Origin: Acinetobacter sp. 10FS3-1
GTDB lineage: Bacteria > Pseudomonadota > Gammaproteobacteria > Pseudomonadales > Moraxellaceae
Direction of reading: 5' to 3'
Assembly (NCBI RefSeq): GCF_013343215.1
Contig: NZ_CP039144.1
Location: forward strand, 310,001-374,000
Length of the DNA stretch: 64,000 nucleotides
The notes beneath the pieces are model-generated. The model searched no databases, was not told where the DNA came from, and saw only the letters and a program-made list of their open reading frames with translations. The translations under genes and the position numbers were made by a program. Below, one piece after another: positions 17,095 to 25,756 of the stretch. Position 1 is the first letter of the stretch. Every line of letters starts with the position of its first letter.

Positions 17095-17290
17095 TCATTT
17101 TTTACTCAGTTCCAAATTATAGATTCCCGCAATTAAATTGAATCTTAATCCTAGTCTTTTGCCTCGATTGCGGTATCCTCTCGATTGCGGTATCCTTCGG
17201 CAAGGATCTTGAAAGTTTTCAAACTGCCAAATACATGCTCAATCCCAAAAAATTGCATGGTATTTTGGATTTGTGCCCAAATTTCATATG
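17095..17290 (-). pseudogene. IS5-family transposase C-terminal remnant
   Basis: On the minus strand the fragments MQFFGIEHVFGSLKTFKILA, EGYRNR and LGLRFNLIAGIYNLEL appear in sequence but in two frames. They match the familiar C-terminal end of IS5-type transposases. A 16-bp tandem duplication (TCGATTGCGGTATCC repeated, about 17174-17205) breaks the frame. No inverted repeats were found. The region from here to 17532 is otherwise empty and AT-rich. Confidence 0.6.
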
Positions 17291-17532
17291 TACATCAAAT
17301 GAGGACACACCCTAGTATTTTCCGAATTAAATTGTAAATAATTATTAATAGAATAAATAAATAAAATTATATATATCAGCAATTTAATTTTGATTAAAAA
17401 TAAAATATTTATCTTTTAAGGACTTATTATCGACTTTGGTCGTAATTTTTTTTTAATACTTTTGTTAATCTATTGTATATCTAGTTACTTTTTAATAAAG
17501 TTAAACACTTAAATATAACGAAGGGTAAAAAT

Positions 17533-17817
17533 ATGAAAAAAAGACTTTTATTGTCAATCTTGGCTGCCTTTATGACTTGTGGTGTTTTTTCAAGCATAAC
17601 TTCCGCAGGTTGGGGAGATTACGGTAGCTCAGAAGGCCCTCCAAAATGGGGACCATGGTATTTATATCAGGCTAATCACTATCAATATACTATTGAGTGT
17701 GTATATAAACGCAAAGAAATTAAAGAAAGCGGTAGTGGTTCTATCAGGACTGAAACTGAGCGTGTGCAAATCCCACGTTATCCATATGGCCGTTGTGCGG
17801 ACACGATTACCTTTTAA
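17533..17817 (+). CDS. Small exported protein
   Basis: The 94-residue protein has a signal peptide of about 26 residues (MKKRLLLSILAAFMTCGVFS) and an unusual mature part rich in Gly, Pro, Trp and Tyr (GPPKWGPWYLYQANHYQYT) with two cysteines that could pair. It has a ribosome site GAAGGG. It precedes two more small envelope proteins on the same strand. Function unknown; the layout resembles small secreted or immunity-type cargo, but no motif supports that. Confidence 0.6.
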   Translation: MKKRLLLSILAAFMTCGVFSSITSAGWGDYGSSEGPPKWGPWYLYQANHYQYTIECVYKRKEIKESGSGSIRTETERVQIPRYPYGRCADTITF

Positions 17818-17914
17818 TTCTTTACTAGAGAGTTTCTATTCATAGAAACTCTCTATTTATAATAACTTTTCTAATTATTTTATGATGATAAGTAATATTA
17901 TTTAGGTTCTAGTA

Positions 17915-18355
17915 ATGCATTATTATTTTAAATTGTTTTTAACTATATTTAGCTTATCTATTTTGTCTGCATGTGGAAGTGGAAGTGACTGGAATATGAA
18001 CTCCTCTTTTTCAGAAAAAATAACAATAAATGGTCAAACTTATATTTGTAAAAGTCAAAAAGATTATAATGCTTGTTCAAATAATAGTGATTGTTCAGCA
18101 TGTACTTTAGAAAATCCTTCTCAAGAACCTATAATAAATACTTTGTGTCTAACTCCTGATAATGGCAAAACTTATCTTATTTCAGACATTGGTTGCCTCG
18201 TTCCTCTTTCTAATGTCCTAGTTGGTGCATGTACCTCAGCAAGTTTAAAATTATTAACAGGGAAAGGTTGGTCGCGTTCCCAAGTAATTGATTCAGGGAA
18301 TAGTTTTTCACATGCTGGTTTAACTTTGAACGGTACTTTGATTAAATGCCATTAA
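17915..18355 (+). CDS. Cysteine-rich lipoprotein
   Basis: The 146-residue protein has a lipobox (LSILSACGSG) near residue 20 and about ten further cysteines, including CSNNSDCSACTLENP, so the mature part is probably disulfide-bonded in the periplasm or outer envelope. Its stop is only 14 bp from the next start, so it is probably co-transcribed with the gene at 18370. I do not recognise the family. Confidence 0.6.
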   Translation: MHYYFKLFLTIFSLSILSACGSGSDWNMNSSFSEKITINGQTYICKSQKDYNACSNNSDCSACTLENPSQEPIINTLCLTPDNGKTYLISDIGCLVPLSNVLVGACTSASLKLLTGKGWSRSQVIDSGNSFSHAGLTLNGTLIKCH

Positions 18356-18369
18356 GGTACAATTAATTT

Positions 18370-19095
18370 ATGTTTAGATATAAAGATGCGAGTATTGCCA
18401 TTATTTTTCTAATATTAGGGTATACAATTGCCTTAAGTACTTCTGGGGAAAATAGCAGTCAAGAAATAAATCAAAAAAAATCTTCTTTAAATAATCAATG
18501 GATTAGTGATGATTCTGCTCTAATAAATTTTCAATTTTCTCAAGTAATAGATCAGCAAAAAGGTTACATACTACCGACAACTACAACAGCAAACGTTAGA
18601 CAGGTTATTCAGAAAATGCCAGAAGAAGAGGTTGAAAAATATCTAAAAAGAGCTTTTCCAAAAGTAGATATCACTAATATTGAAGATAAGAAAAAACTCT
18701 CAGAGAGATTATTAGAGGAACTATCAAATAATGATATTAAGTCTTTAACTAAATTAAATGGGCAATTAACAATATCAACAACCTCTAAATATCCTATACA
18801 AAACAAAGATGTAGAAAAAATTTATAAAAATCAACAAATTTTTGCTCACTATGATTTAAAAGGAAGGTTTGATAGAAGTGATCAAGTTTTTGTAAAGTGG
18901 ACTAATCAGAATACAGGAGAAATTCTTTTGTTTACTCCGCAAAATGTAAATAAAGATGCTGAACAAAATTGGGTTAGTTATTCACCTACAGAAGGATGGC
19001 AACCTGGAATTTATAATATTGAATACTTTCAATTCAATAGTGATCTGACACCTATCGCAAAAACTAGTTATACAATCAATCAAATTTTAGATTGA
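18370..19095 (+). CDS. Membrane-anchored periplasmic protein
   Basis: The 241-residue protein has an N-terminal anchor (about residues 8-26, ASIAIIFLILGYTIALS) and a polar extracytoplasmic domain with a helical middle (EEEVEKYLKRAFPK). A C-terminal beta-rich part (FDRSDQVFVKWTNQNTGEIL ... WQPGIYNIEYF) looks like an immunoglobulin-type or carbohydrate-binding fold. Function unknown. Low G+C, like its neighbours. Confidence 0.55.
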   Translation: MFRYKDASIAIIFLILGYTIALSTSGENSSQEINQKKSSLNNQWISDDSALINFQFSQVIDQQKGYILPTTTTANVRQVIQKMPEEEVEKYLKRAFPKVDITNIEDKKKLSERLLEELSNNDIKSLTKLNGQLTISTTSKYPIQNKDVEKIYKNQQIFAHYDLKGRFDRSDQVFVKWTNQNTGEILLFTPQNVNKDAEQNWVSYSPTEGWQPGIYNIEYFQFNSDLTPIAKTSYTINQILD

Positions 19096-19121
19096 TTGTA
19101 TTATAAAAGACTGGAAAAGTA

Positions 19122-19439
19122 TTAAGGTTCTAGCTTCTTATCCCAAGATATAGCTTTGATTGTATTTTTTTCAACAGTAATAGTGTAGTAAATATTGTTC
19201 ACTAAATAATAAAACTCGGTAACTGTGTATCTTAATGAATTTTTCTCAACTTCATAGCTTCGTGTAGATAAAGGGGCATCCTGAAATTTATTAATCATAC
19301 TAATGTATGTATCACCAACTGCCACGATTTGTCCTGAATTTGTTCTAACGGCATTTGTTGACGTACTAGCTGTTACAACTTGGGCAGAAAAAAATAAGAA
19401 AAAGAAAATAGCTACTTTTGTTAATTTCATAGTATTCAT
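19122..19439 (-). CDS. Small periplasmic protein
   Basis: The 105-residue protein has a signal peptide (MKLTKVAIFFFLFFSAQVVTA from the second Met) and a mature part with SGQIVAVGDTYISMINKF and YYTITVEKNTIKAISW. This pattern is reminiscent of small SmpA/BamE-like lipid-exposed folds that contain a G-D/M-(S/T) start. It is convergent with the gene at 18370. The family is not certain. Confidence 0.55.
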   Translation of the reverse strand: MNTMKLTKVAIFFFLFFSAQVVTASTSTNAVRTNSGQIVAVGDTYISMINKFQDAPLSTRSYEVEKNSLRYTVTEFYYLVNNIYYTITVEKNTIKAISWDKKLEP

Positions 19440-19511
19440 ATGTAAAAAAATTGTTAGTACTATGATAGTTTTTTCTCTTATAGAAATCTTCTATTTTAAT
19501 GTAAAATTTTA

Positions 19512-19730
19512 GGCACTGATGAAAATAGTCTGACATGATAAGCTAAATATCCTATTTATTTCGAGATATAGCAGATGAATCCCTTTCACGATCGGCACTT
19601 TCAAGGTGAAATCATTCTTTGGGCTGTTCGTTGGTATTGTAAATATGGCATCTGCTATCGTGAACTTCATGAAATGCTCGCTGTGCGAGGCATCAATTTC
19701 GTTGTTAACAAAGGACGGCTAAAGGTGTGC
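19512..19730 (+). mobile_element. Truncated IS1006-like element (IS6 family)
   Basis: An end similar to IS6-family inverted repeats, GGCACTGATGAAAATAGT, is at 19512. It is followed at 19575 by an ATG frame encoding about 43 residues (MNPFHDRHFQGEIILWAVRW and onward), the N-terminus of the IS1006/IS1007 transposase group. The similarity stops at about 19700 and no right end or catalytic DDE residues remain. This supports an Acinetobacter-type host. Confidence 0.75.
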
Positions 19731-19833
19731 TAGAGGACACGGGCTTCAAGGTGGACATAAAAATTTAGAAATTAATTTGATTCAATTATAGTCGGCCTAA
19801 TGGATGAATGACCTTGTAGAGTCATGGGTAAAA

Positions 19834-19870
19834 AAAGATGATTCTAGAATGAATCATCTTTATATTTTTT
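19834..19870 (+). terminator. Terminator-like hairpin before lasso cluster
   Basis: The stem AAAGATGATTC / GAATCATCTTT has a six-base loop and is followed by TATATTTTT. It isolates the lasso cluster from upstream transcription. Confidence 0.6.
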
Positions 19871-19965
19871 GTTAAAGATAAAAAAAATTAAAAGTTAAAA
19901 ATTTTTTTTTAATGTTACAATATTTATTAGTTTTATGTCTACCTTTTAGTACTATAAAAAAGGTA

Positions 19966-19983
19966 TAGAATCTTAAGATTCTA
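19966..19983. promoter_or_regulatory. 18-bp perfect palindrome upstream of lasso operon
   Basis: TAGAATCTTAAGATTCTA is a perfect palindrome 49 bp before the exporter start. It may be an operator for the lasso operon. No regulator gene is adjacent. Confidence 0.4.
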
Positions 19984-20031
19984 ATATTAATATAGATAAA
20001 TAATGATTTAAGATTTATAAGGAGAGGAAAG

Positions 20032-21729
20032 ATGATTAGTCAAAATCATGAACTAATTAATATCAGGAAAGCATTTATAGAAATATTAGTTAATCTTTGG
20101 AAAATATCTAAAATTTATATAGTTATTATTGTATTTAGTATTGTTGCATCATCAATGTTATTGGTGTTAGGACCTTATATATTCTCAAATATAATTGATA
20201 GTTACAATGGCAGTGAAGAAAGTTTAATTGTTAAGAATATATTTATAGGATTCTTATTGTATTCGATACTAATTGGTCTATCTTTAATATTTAAAAATAC
20301 AATCAATTATTTGTCTATAGTAATATCACAAAATGTTAATTATATAGCGGCAACAAGTTTTTTTAAAAATATTATAAAAAAGAGATCTATATTTTTTATA
20401 AAACATAATCCTACTGAAATTCAAGCTATACAAAATCAAGGATCTCAAGCAGTAGATATTTTAGTTCAACTAATGCTTATGATGATAATTCCAGGTATTG
20501 TACAAATAGTTTTTTCAACTGCGCTTCTTGGTTCTAAAATAGATAGTATTATTGTATTAACTGTAAGTATTTATGGGCTTTTCTTTATAACATTTTCATA
20601 TTATTCGAATAAATGGACAAGTAAGTATTTGAATAATGCTGTTCAGGAAGGACAAAAGAATGCACAGTTAGTAGGTAATTCAATTGCAATGATTGAAGTA
20701 TTGCAACTATTTAATTCAACAAAATGGATCAATAATAAGTTTGAATCAAGATCAAAATTAATATTAGACAACTGGAAACACTTTGCATTAAATCGAGTAA
20801 AATATACTTTATTATTTGGATTAGCCCTTACACTACAATTTATAATTACTTTTTATATTTTAATACCTAAACTAGATAATGGGGAAATTTCAATCGGTGA
20901 TATAGTGTTATTTAATACATTATTACTTCAATTAAATTACCCGTTTGAAATGATTGGAATCAGCATTGAAAGAATAATTCAATCATACAATGAGTTTAAA
21001 CCATTCTCTAAAATGTGGAATGAGGATAATAAAGTTTCAAAGGAAAATGTAGTTAAGAACTCAAATTCAAGTGAGTTAGATATAAATAATCCTGATTTAA
21101 ATAAACTCGAGTTTAAAAACGTTTCTTATAAGTATGGTAATGGCAGAGGAATAAGCAACTTATCTTTTTCCACTCAAAAAGGTTCAATAACCTTTTTGAG
21201 TGGAAAAAGTGGTAGCGGCAAATCAACTATATTTAAACTTGTATTGAAACAAATATCTCCGCAAAGCGGTAATATATTTATTAATAATATTAATTTAAAT
21301 ACTATTAAAGATGAATTTTGGTATTCAAATATAGGAGTGGTACCTCAAGAGATTATGCTATTGAATGACTCAATAGAAGCTAATATTGTTTTAGGTAGAG
21401 AATATGATTATGAAAAGCTAGTTATTGCTGCCAAAAAAGCTTCTATATTTAATAAAATAAATGAACTACCTGAAAAATTTAAAACAAATATAGGTGAAAG
21501 AGGTCTAACACTTTCTGGTGGTGAACGACAAAGAATATCAATTGCAAGAGCTTTATATGAATCACCTCTATTTCTTTTATTAGATGAAGCAAGTTCCAGT
21601 CTAGATGAGGATACAGAAGCAGATATAATGGATAATCTAAGAAAAATTAGCAATGAAACAAATATTATAGCAATTACACATAATTTAAATCTTATAAACA
21701 GCCAAGATAATGTAGTAAAGTTAAATTAA
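20032..21729 (+). CDS. ABC exporter of the lasso peptide cluster (D protein)
   Basis: The 565-residue half-transporter has six membrane helices in residues 20-310 and an ATPase domain with Walker A (GKSGSGKST, from about residue 390), the signature LSGGERQRISIA and Walker B (FLLLDEASSSLD). It would export, and give self-immunity to, the lasso peptide encoded just downstream. AGGAGAGG is a strong ribosome site. It is first in the cluster, whereas proteobacterial lasso clusters usually run precursor-B-C-D. A 21-bp perfect inverted repeat lies inside the gene at 21164-21209. G+C is very low (about 27%), unlike the backbone. Confidence 0.85.
   Translation: MISQNHELINIRKAFIEILVNLWKISKIYIVIIVFSIVASSMLLVLGPYIFSNIIDSYNGSEESLIVKNIFIGFLLYSILIGLSLIFKNTINYLSIVISQNVNYIAATSFFKNIIKKRSIFFIKHNPTEIQAIQNQGSQAVDILVQLMLMMIIPGIVQIVFSTALLGSKIDSIIVLTVSIYGLFFITFSYYSNKWTSKYLNNAVQEGQKNAQLVGNSIAMIEVLQLFNSTKWINNKFESRSKLILDNWKHFALNRVKYTLLFGLALTLQFIITFYILIPKLDNGEISIGDIVLFNTLLLQLNYPFEMIGISIERIIQSYNEFKPFSKMWNEDNKVSKENVVKNSNSSELDINNPDLNKLEFKNVSYKYGNGRGISNLSFSTQKGSITFLSGKSGSGKSTIFKLVLKQISPQSGNIFINNINLNTIKDEFWYSNIGVVPQEIMLLNDSIEANIVLGREYDYEKLVIAAKKASIFNKINELPEKFKTNIGERGLTLSGGERQRISIARALYESPLFLLLDEASSSLDEDTEADIMDNLRKISNETNIIAITHNLNLINSQDNVVKLN
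21164..21209 (+). repeat. 21-bp perfect inverted repeat inside exporter gene
   Basis: The left arm 21164-21184 and right arm 21189-21209 are exact reverse complements with loop CAAT. The arms begin CTTTTTCCACTC and end GAGTGGAAAAAG. It sits just before the Walker A codons, encoding FSTQKGSITFLSGKS. No T tract follows, so it is not a standard terminator. Confidence 0.85.
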
Positions 21730-21863
21730 CGTGTAATAATTTTTTACATTATTTAGTGTTGAAAATCAATAAGCTGCGATTACTGGTAATATTCACTTGA
21801 TCTTTATTTTTCCTGATGGTATAAAAAATATTCAATTTAATGTTTGTTTATAAGGAAATCACT

Positions 21864-21989
21864 ATGAAAAAGTTTCTAAATATGATTAAACGTGACAAAA
21901 AACTAGCTTCTATTAAAGCAAGTAGTAATGTAAATGGTAAACCAGGCGGTTCAATTGTAGAAGGCAGCTTCTCAGTTTGGAAGCGATAA
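21864..21989 (+). CDS. Lasso peptide precursor (41 aa)
   Basis: MKKFLNMIKRDKKLASIKAS begins the leader. The predicted core is GKPGGSIVEGSFSVWKR (residues 25-41). Gly25 would form the macrolactam with Glu33, giving a 9-residue ring and an 8-residue tail; the Gly28 and Gly29 alternatives give rings that are too small. The leader position -2 is Val23 rather than the usual Thr. The ribosome site AAGGAAATC is well placed. It lies between exporter and cyclase genes and is followed by a strong terminator. The call rests on these neighbours and on the ring geometry; processing is inferred. Confidence 0.75.
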   Translation: MKKFLNMIKRDKKLASIKASSNVNGKPGGSIVEGSFSVWKR

Positions 21990-22010
21990 TTAATAATTTC
22001 ATTAAATGAT

Positions 22011-22052
22011 AAATGTAGTACATTAAGCAATTAATGTACTACATTTTTTGTA
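22011..22052 (+). terminator. Strong terminator between precursor and cyclase
   Basis: A 16-bp perfect stem (AAATGTAGTACATTAA and its complement, loop GCAA) is followed by T5-6. It should stop most transcripts after the precursor, giving more precursor than enzyme mRNA. It overlaps a potential ATG at 22034 that is therefore unlikely to be used. Confidence 0.8.
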
Positions 22053-22063
22053 GAATATATAAA

Positions 22064-23419
22064 ATGTTAAAATCAATTACATTAGAAGATCTGGAAAGCA
22101 ATTCAAGTAATATTAATATATTTAATTTAAAATTATTAAGACTTGATAATTTAATAACTATTGAAAATCCATACAACTCCAATACTTTATATTTTATTAA
22201 TTTTGATTATCATGTAATAATAATTTCTGATTCTTTTTTTGAATTTGATGATTTTAAAATTGATATTAATGGAGTGGATGAGTCAATTTTAGATCACTTT
22301 AATTCAAATTCAGTTTTCTTTAAAAATTACCATACTTTAGCTCATGGTTTTAAAATTGTATTTGATTTAAATAATGGTAGCTATATTAAATCTAGAATTA
22401 ATAACAATTTATTAATAAGTAAAAACCCCGTGAAATGCCTTCACAATACTTTAAGGTATATTGAAAAGGATAATATAGCTGTTAGCTTCTCTGGAGGGTT
22501 AGACTCAACTATTCTTTTGTATTCTTTAAAAGATCTTTATCCAGATAAGAATATTGTTGCTTTTAATTGGTATAATAAAGGAACTTCAAATAATGATTTA
22601 TTTGAATCCAGAAAAATATGTAAAAAGTTAAATATTAAACTTATAGAAATAGAAATATCTCCAGAAATTTTATTCACTGATTTGGATATTAACAAACATT
22701 TTATACCTCCATATCCATCAACTTATATAAGTTATTTAGGTTTTATAGAAAAATATATCTCAATTCTTGATGATTATTTTAATGAACAACCGTTTACTAT
22801 AGTTAATGGTCATGGGGGAGATCAAATATTTTATGAAGATATACCATTAGAAATATTTAGTTTGAAAAATATAATAAAATATAAATCAAAAATTAAGGAT
22901 TATATTGAACTTTATTCCTTAAATTATTTTTCTTTTTTTAAAAGTATTGCTAATCGAAAATTCAATTTTAAAGAATATAAAGAGAAACTTATTAATGATA
23001 CATTGTATCAAACATCTACTACTTTTATTAAATTGCCTCAGCATATAAATTTTTTCTATCCTTTTACTTCAGAAGAGATGATTACGTGCATGGGAGATGT
23101 AGATATTTTTTATACATTCAATAATAAGTATTCCCGATATAATATTAGGAAATCCTTTTCAATTCATTATAATTCGAATGACTTTTATCGGATTAATAAA
23201 GGTCATATGACTGGTGCCTATCAGTATGCACTAAAGACTCATGAGGATAAAATTTTAAAAAGTATTAAAACTGGGAGGTTACAAGAATTAAAAATTGTAG
23301 ATCTGGATTTATTAATTGAAAAATTTAAATTAACTTCTATTGGAGTTAATGGGTTTGATCCGGTGTTATTTTATGTGATTAATTTTGAAAATATTTTAAA
23401 TGCTATTAAGGATGTTTAG
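22064..23419 (+). CDS. Lasso cyclase (asparagine synthetase-like C protein)
   Basis: The protein of about 451 residues has a PP-loop ATP site, VSFSGGLDSTILLYSL, of the asparagine synthetase family, and an NGHGGDQIF segment. Lasso C proteins adenylate the Asp/Glu side chain and join it to the core N-terminus. The start at 22064 was preferred over 22034 because the latter lies in the terminator stem. It overlaps the next gene by 20 bp. The N-terminal glutaminase-like domain is divergent. Extreme AT content suggests horizontal transfer of the cluster. Confidence 0.8.
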   Translation: MLKSITLEDLESNSSNINIFNLKLLRLDNLITIENPYNSNTLYFINFDYHVIIISDSFFEFDDFKIDINGVDESILDHFNSNSVFFKNYHTLAHGFKIVFDLNNGSYIKSRINNNLLISKNPVKCLHNTLRYIEKDNIAVSFSGGLDSTILLYSLKDLYPDKNIVAFNWYNKGTSNNDLFESRKICKKLNIKLIEIEISPEILFTDLDINKHFIPPYPSTYISYLGFIEKYISILDDYFNEQPFTIVNGHGGDQIFYEDIPLEIFSLKNIIKYKSKIKDYIELYSLNYFSFFKSIANRKFNFKEYKEKLINDTLYQTSTTFIKLPQHINFFYPFTSEEMITCMGDVDIFYTFNNKYSRYNIRKSFSIHYNSNDFYRINKGHMTGAYQYALKTHEDKILKSIKTGRLQELKIVDLDLLIEKFKLTSIGVNGFDPVLFYVINFENILNAIKDV

Positions 23420-24089
23420 TTTGAAATATTATAAATTTAAAAAGGATTACTATCCTATAATTATTGAAGATGAATTAGTAGTTTTAGATATATGTTCTAA
23501 CAATTTCTTCTTTTTTGATAAGAATGAGTCGTTAGAGATATTAAATATAACCAGTTCAGTACATCCTTTCATTCCAGATCATCTATCATTTTTCTTTGAA
23601 AAATCTAAGTTATCTTTAGAAATTATAGCTTTTGATGAAATTAATGGTATTGATAACTATAGCTGGTCTGACGTTAAGTTTTTTAGAAAAGACACAAATC
23701 TAAAAATCAGTATTTATGACAAAAGTTTAATTATTTTTTTATATTTTGCTTTTCAAATAAATAAAAATAGTTTTTTTAAATATAAAATAAACTTATTAAA
23801 TTTCATAAAAAGATTTTTAGAAAAACCCTCAAGTATAAATATTAATTATGCTAACAGTGCTGCTAACTATATACATGATATTTCTAAATATCTGCCATTT
23901 AGATTAAAGTGTTTAGAATTTTCATTCATATTAACAGCCTTTTTATATCTTAAAAGAATTAATTGCACAATGCATATAGGAGTGCAAAAGTATGATTTTT
24001 TATCCCACGCTTGGGTATCTATTGAAAATGATATTATAAGCGATTCTCCTCATCTTTCAGATAATTTAGCAATTATTTTGTCTATATAA
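23400..24089 (+). CDS. Lasso leader peptidase with RRE (fused B protein)
   Basis: The 229-residue protein has an N-terminal beta-rich domain (about 1-85) that fits a RiPP recognition element. The C-terminal transglutaminase-like protease has a plausible Cys171 (CLEFSF), His203 (SHAWVSI) and Asp211 triad. This matches the fused B protein of proteobacterial lasso clusters, which binds the leader and removes it before cyclisation. It starts within the end of the cyclase gene (23400 or 23412). A terminator at 24133-24160 closes the operon. Confidence 0.8.
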   Translation: MLLRMFSLKYYKFKKDYYPIIIEDELVVLDICSNNFFFFDKNESLEILNITSSVHPFIPDHLSFFFEKSKLSLEIIAFDEINGIDNYSWSDVKFFRKDTNLKISIYDKSLIIFLYFAFQINKNSFFKYKINLLNFIKRFLEKPSSININYANSAANYIHDISKYLPFRLKCLEFSFILTAFLYLKRINCTMHIGVQKYDFLSHAWVSIENDIISDSPHLSDNLAIILSI

Positions 24090-24132
24090 TTTGCATTAAG
24101 GATAAGAAATTAACTTGATAAAAGTTATTGAC

Positions 24133-24160
24133 CAAAAAAACCACTTTGCAGTGGTTTTTT
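24133..24160 (+). terminator. Terminator of lasso cluster
   Basis: AAAAACCACT-TTGC-AGTGGTTTTTT is 43 bp after the B protein stop. The 110 bp that follow hold no gene; TTATCCACA at about 24230 resembles a DnaA box. Confidence 0.8.
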
Positions 24161-24271
24161 ATATTAATCGGTCCAATATCTTTAATTTACACAAAGATTT
24201 ACCCCAGGGCAAAGGCTTCGCAAAGACTTATCCACACCCATTGTGTACAAATGATTTTCTTAAAGAAGATC

Positions 24272-25142
24272 GGCTTTGTTGAATAAACATTCAAAAGTTG
24301 ATTTCTCCCCAATCCATTCAAATTTAAGTGACAACTTGGGTGTGAGGTCTACCTAATTCCGTAAATCTATTCAGAACTGCCACACGCGCATGAATCTCAT
24401 TGACTTGGCTTTGAAAATTTCTCGCACTGAGTTTATCCCCCAATAATTTGCTGCAATGCATCTTGGTTTCAACCAAACTTCGGCGATGATAGCCTGACCA
24501 TTTTTTCCATAGAGTTCTGCCTAAATGTTTAACCGTTTGAAGTAACTCATTTCGTTCTATAAGTACTTGTGAATCACTGATATTATTTGTCGTAAGCTGA
24601 ACAGCCCGTATTTGCAGTGTTTCAGCATCTATACCAATATGCAGTTTACGCCATTGCCGACGGTATTCAGGCTGATGTTTCTTACGCTTCCATTCGCCTT
24701 CACCTAAAAATTTTAAACCCGTAGAGTCGACGAGTAGGTGTAACCCATCACGACTTTTTTGATAGCTTATCGCAATATCAATATGCTTTTGTTGTCTACA
24801 GAGGGTAGAGTAATCTGGTGCTGTCCAATTCAGGCCACAGAGTTTAATCAGGCTTTGAGCAAAGCCTGTGACTATACGTAAAGAAAGACGGAATAGAGAT
24901 TTGATCATTAAACAGCATTGAATCGCTGTATCGGAATAAGTTTGATTTCGACCGTGCTTGCCTTGTGGTTGCGCATACCATTGGGTCTTAGGATCAAACC
25001 AGATTGAAATTTTTCCTCGCTTGATTAAAGCTTGGTTATACGAGGACCAATTAGTTGTACGGTAGATTTTAGGCGTGGGCTTATTCATTTGAGCATTATA
25101 TTGCTGAAGAAGCCCTTAGAGATAGGTTTGTGCAACAAAGCC
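24272..25142 (-). mobile_element. IS5-family element, internally deleted
   Basis: The ends GGCTTTGTTGAATAAA and GGCTTTGTTGCACAAA (inward, from 24272 and 25142) form imperfect inverted repeats around one transposase frame. At 871 bp it is shorter than full relatives of about 1.04 kb. No target duplication is visible at the flanks. It separates the lasso cluster from a gene fragment that begins in its right end. Confidence 0.8.
24324..25088 (-). CDS. IS5-family transposase, catalytic centre deleted
   Basis: The 254-residue protein has the N-terminal part (MNKPTPKIYRTTNWSSYNQA), the first DDE aspartate (LLVDSTGLKF) and the C-terminal KWSGYHRRSLVETKMHC ... ARNFQSQV segment with the last acidic residue. 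The stretch with the second aspartate (usually V-Y-T-D-G-A-Y-D in relatives) is missing between DSQVL and ERNELL. The deletion is in frame, about 50-55 codons. The protein is probably inactive but could bind its ends; movement would need a full-length relative elsewhere. Confidence 0.75.
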   Translation of the reverse strand: MNKPTPKIYRTTNWSSYNQALIKRGKISIWFDPKTQWYAQPQGKHGRNQTYSDTAIQCCLMIKSLFRLSLRIVTGFAQSLIKLCGLNWTAPDYSTLCRQQKHIDIAISYQKSRDGLHLLVDSTGLKFLGEGEWKRKKHQPEYRRQWRKLHIGIDAETLQIRAVQLTTNNISDSQVLIERNELLQTVKHLGRTLWKKWSGYHRRSLVETKMHCSKLLGDKLSARNFQSQVNEIHARVAVLNRFTELGRPHTQVVT

Positions 25143-25408
25143 GCCTAATTGATGAAAGATACTCTAATGAAGTTGATATTCGTAAAATCTATTTTTGCAA
25201 GTTTGAAAATAAAAACAAAGATACTCCTAGCGTAGTATTTCAAGTTTTAGGTCCAGAAAATACTAACTTTCTGGCTAACTATAACTTAGAAGAATGGGGT
25301 ATTAATGTCCGTTGGAAGACTAATAAAAAAAATAGGAAAGATTTAGAAAGGATTCACGAGCATGTTTTGCAGTTGCTTAATGTATGGAATGTATCGTCAA
25401 AGCAATAA
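25130..25408 (+). pseudogene. 3' fragment of an IS-interrupted gene
   Basis: The frame begins at a GTG within the IS right end and encodes 92 residues, of which those after the IS boundary (IDERYSNEVDIRKIYFCKFE and onward) look like normal protein with a charged helical tail. The first codons belong to the IS, so this is the 3' remnant of a gene cut by the insertion or deletion. The 5' part is not present on the other side of the element. The family is unknown. Confidence 0.5.
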
Positions 25409-25466
25409 AAACCACTTTGTGTAAATTGTATTTAAAAATTTAGGTTAAAAATGTCTATCCAATTAA

Positions 25467-25706
25467 ATTCTAACTTACTCAAGCACCTGGATTGAACAGT
25501 TTGAGTTCACGGACCAGACATTAAGCTTGGCAGAGCTGCTAGAAAAGCATGCAATTCAGAGTACAGATAGCAATGATAACTTCTCAGCACCATCACAATT
25601 AACTGGAAACGTGACGGTTACAAGTCAAAAAATCCCTGTTCTCACAAATCAAAAGTTTATCAATAGTCTTGACGACTTGATTAATGCCAACGCATTCATT
25701 GTGTAA
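25467..25706 (+). pseudogene. Gene fragment (about 79 codons)
   Basis: An open frame lacking ATG encodes TWIEQFEFTDQTLSLAELLE, then KHAIQSTDSND, SQLTGNVTVTSQKIPVLTNQ and a C-terminal INSLDDLINANAFIV. Composition is normal for protein and a terminator follows at 25725, so this is probably the 3' end of a decayed gene. An upstream ATG at 25451 is in another frame. Confidence 0.4.
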
Positions 25707-25724
25707 ATGTGAATTTGAATGAGC

Positions 25725-25756
25725 AAAAAGCTCTGATTCGTTCAGGGCTTTTTTTG
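25725..25756 (+). terminator. Intrinsic terminator
   Basis: AAAAGCTCTGA-TTCG-TCAGGGCTTTT (one G-T pair, plus adjacent T tract) follows the gene fragment. Confidence 0.75.
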
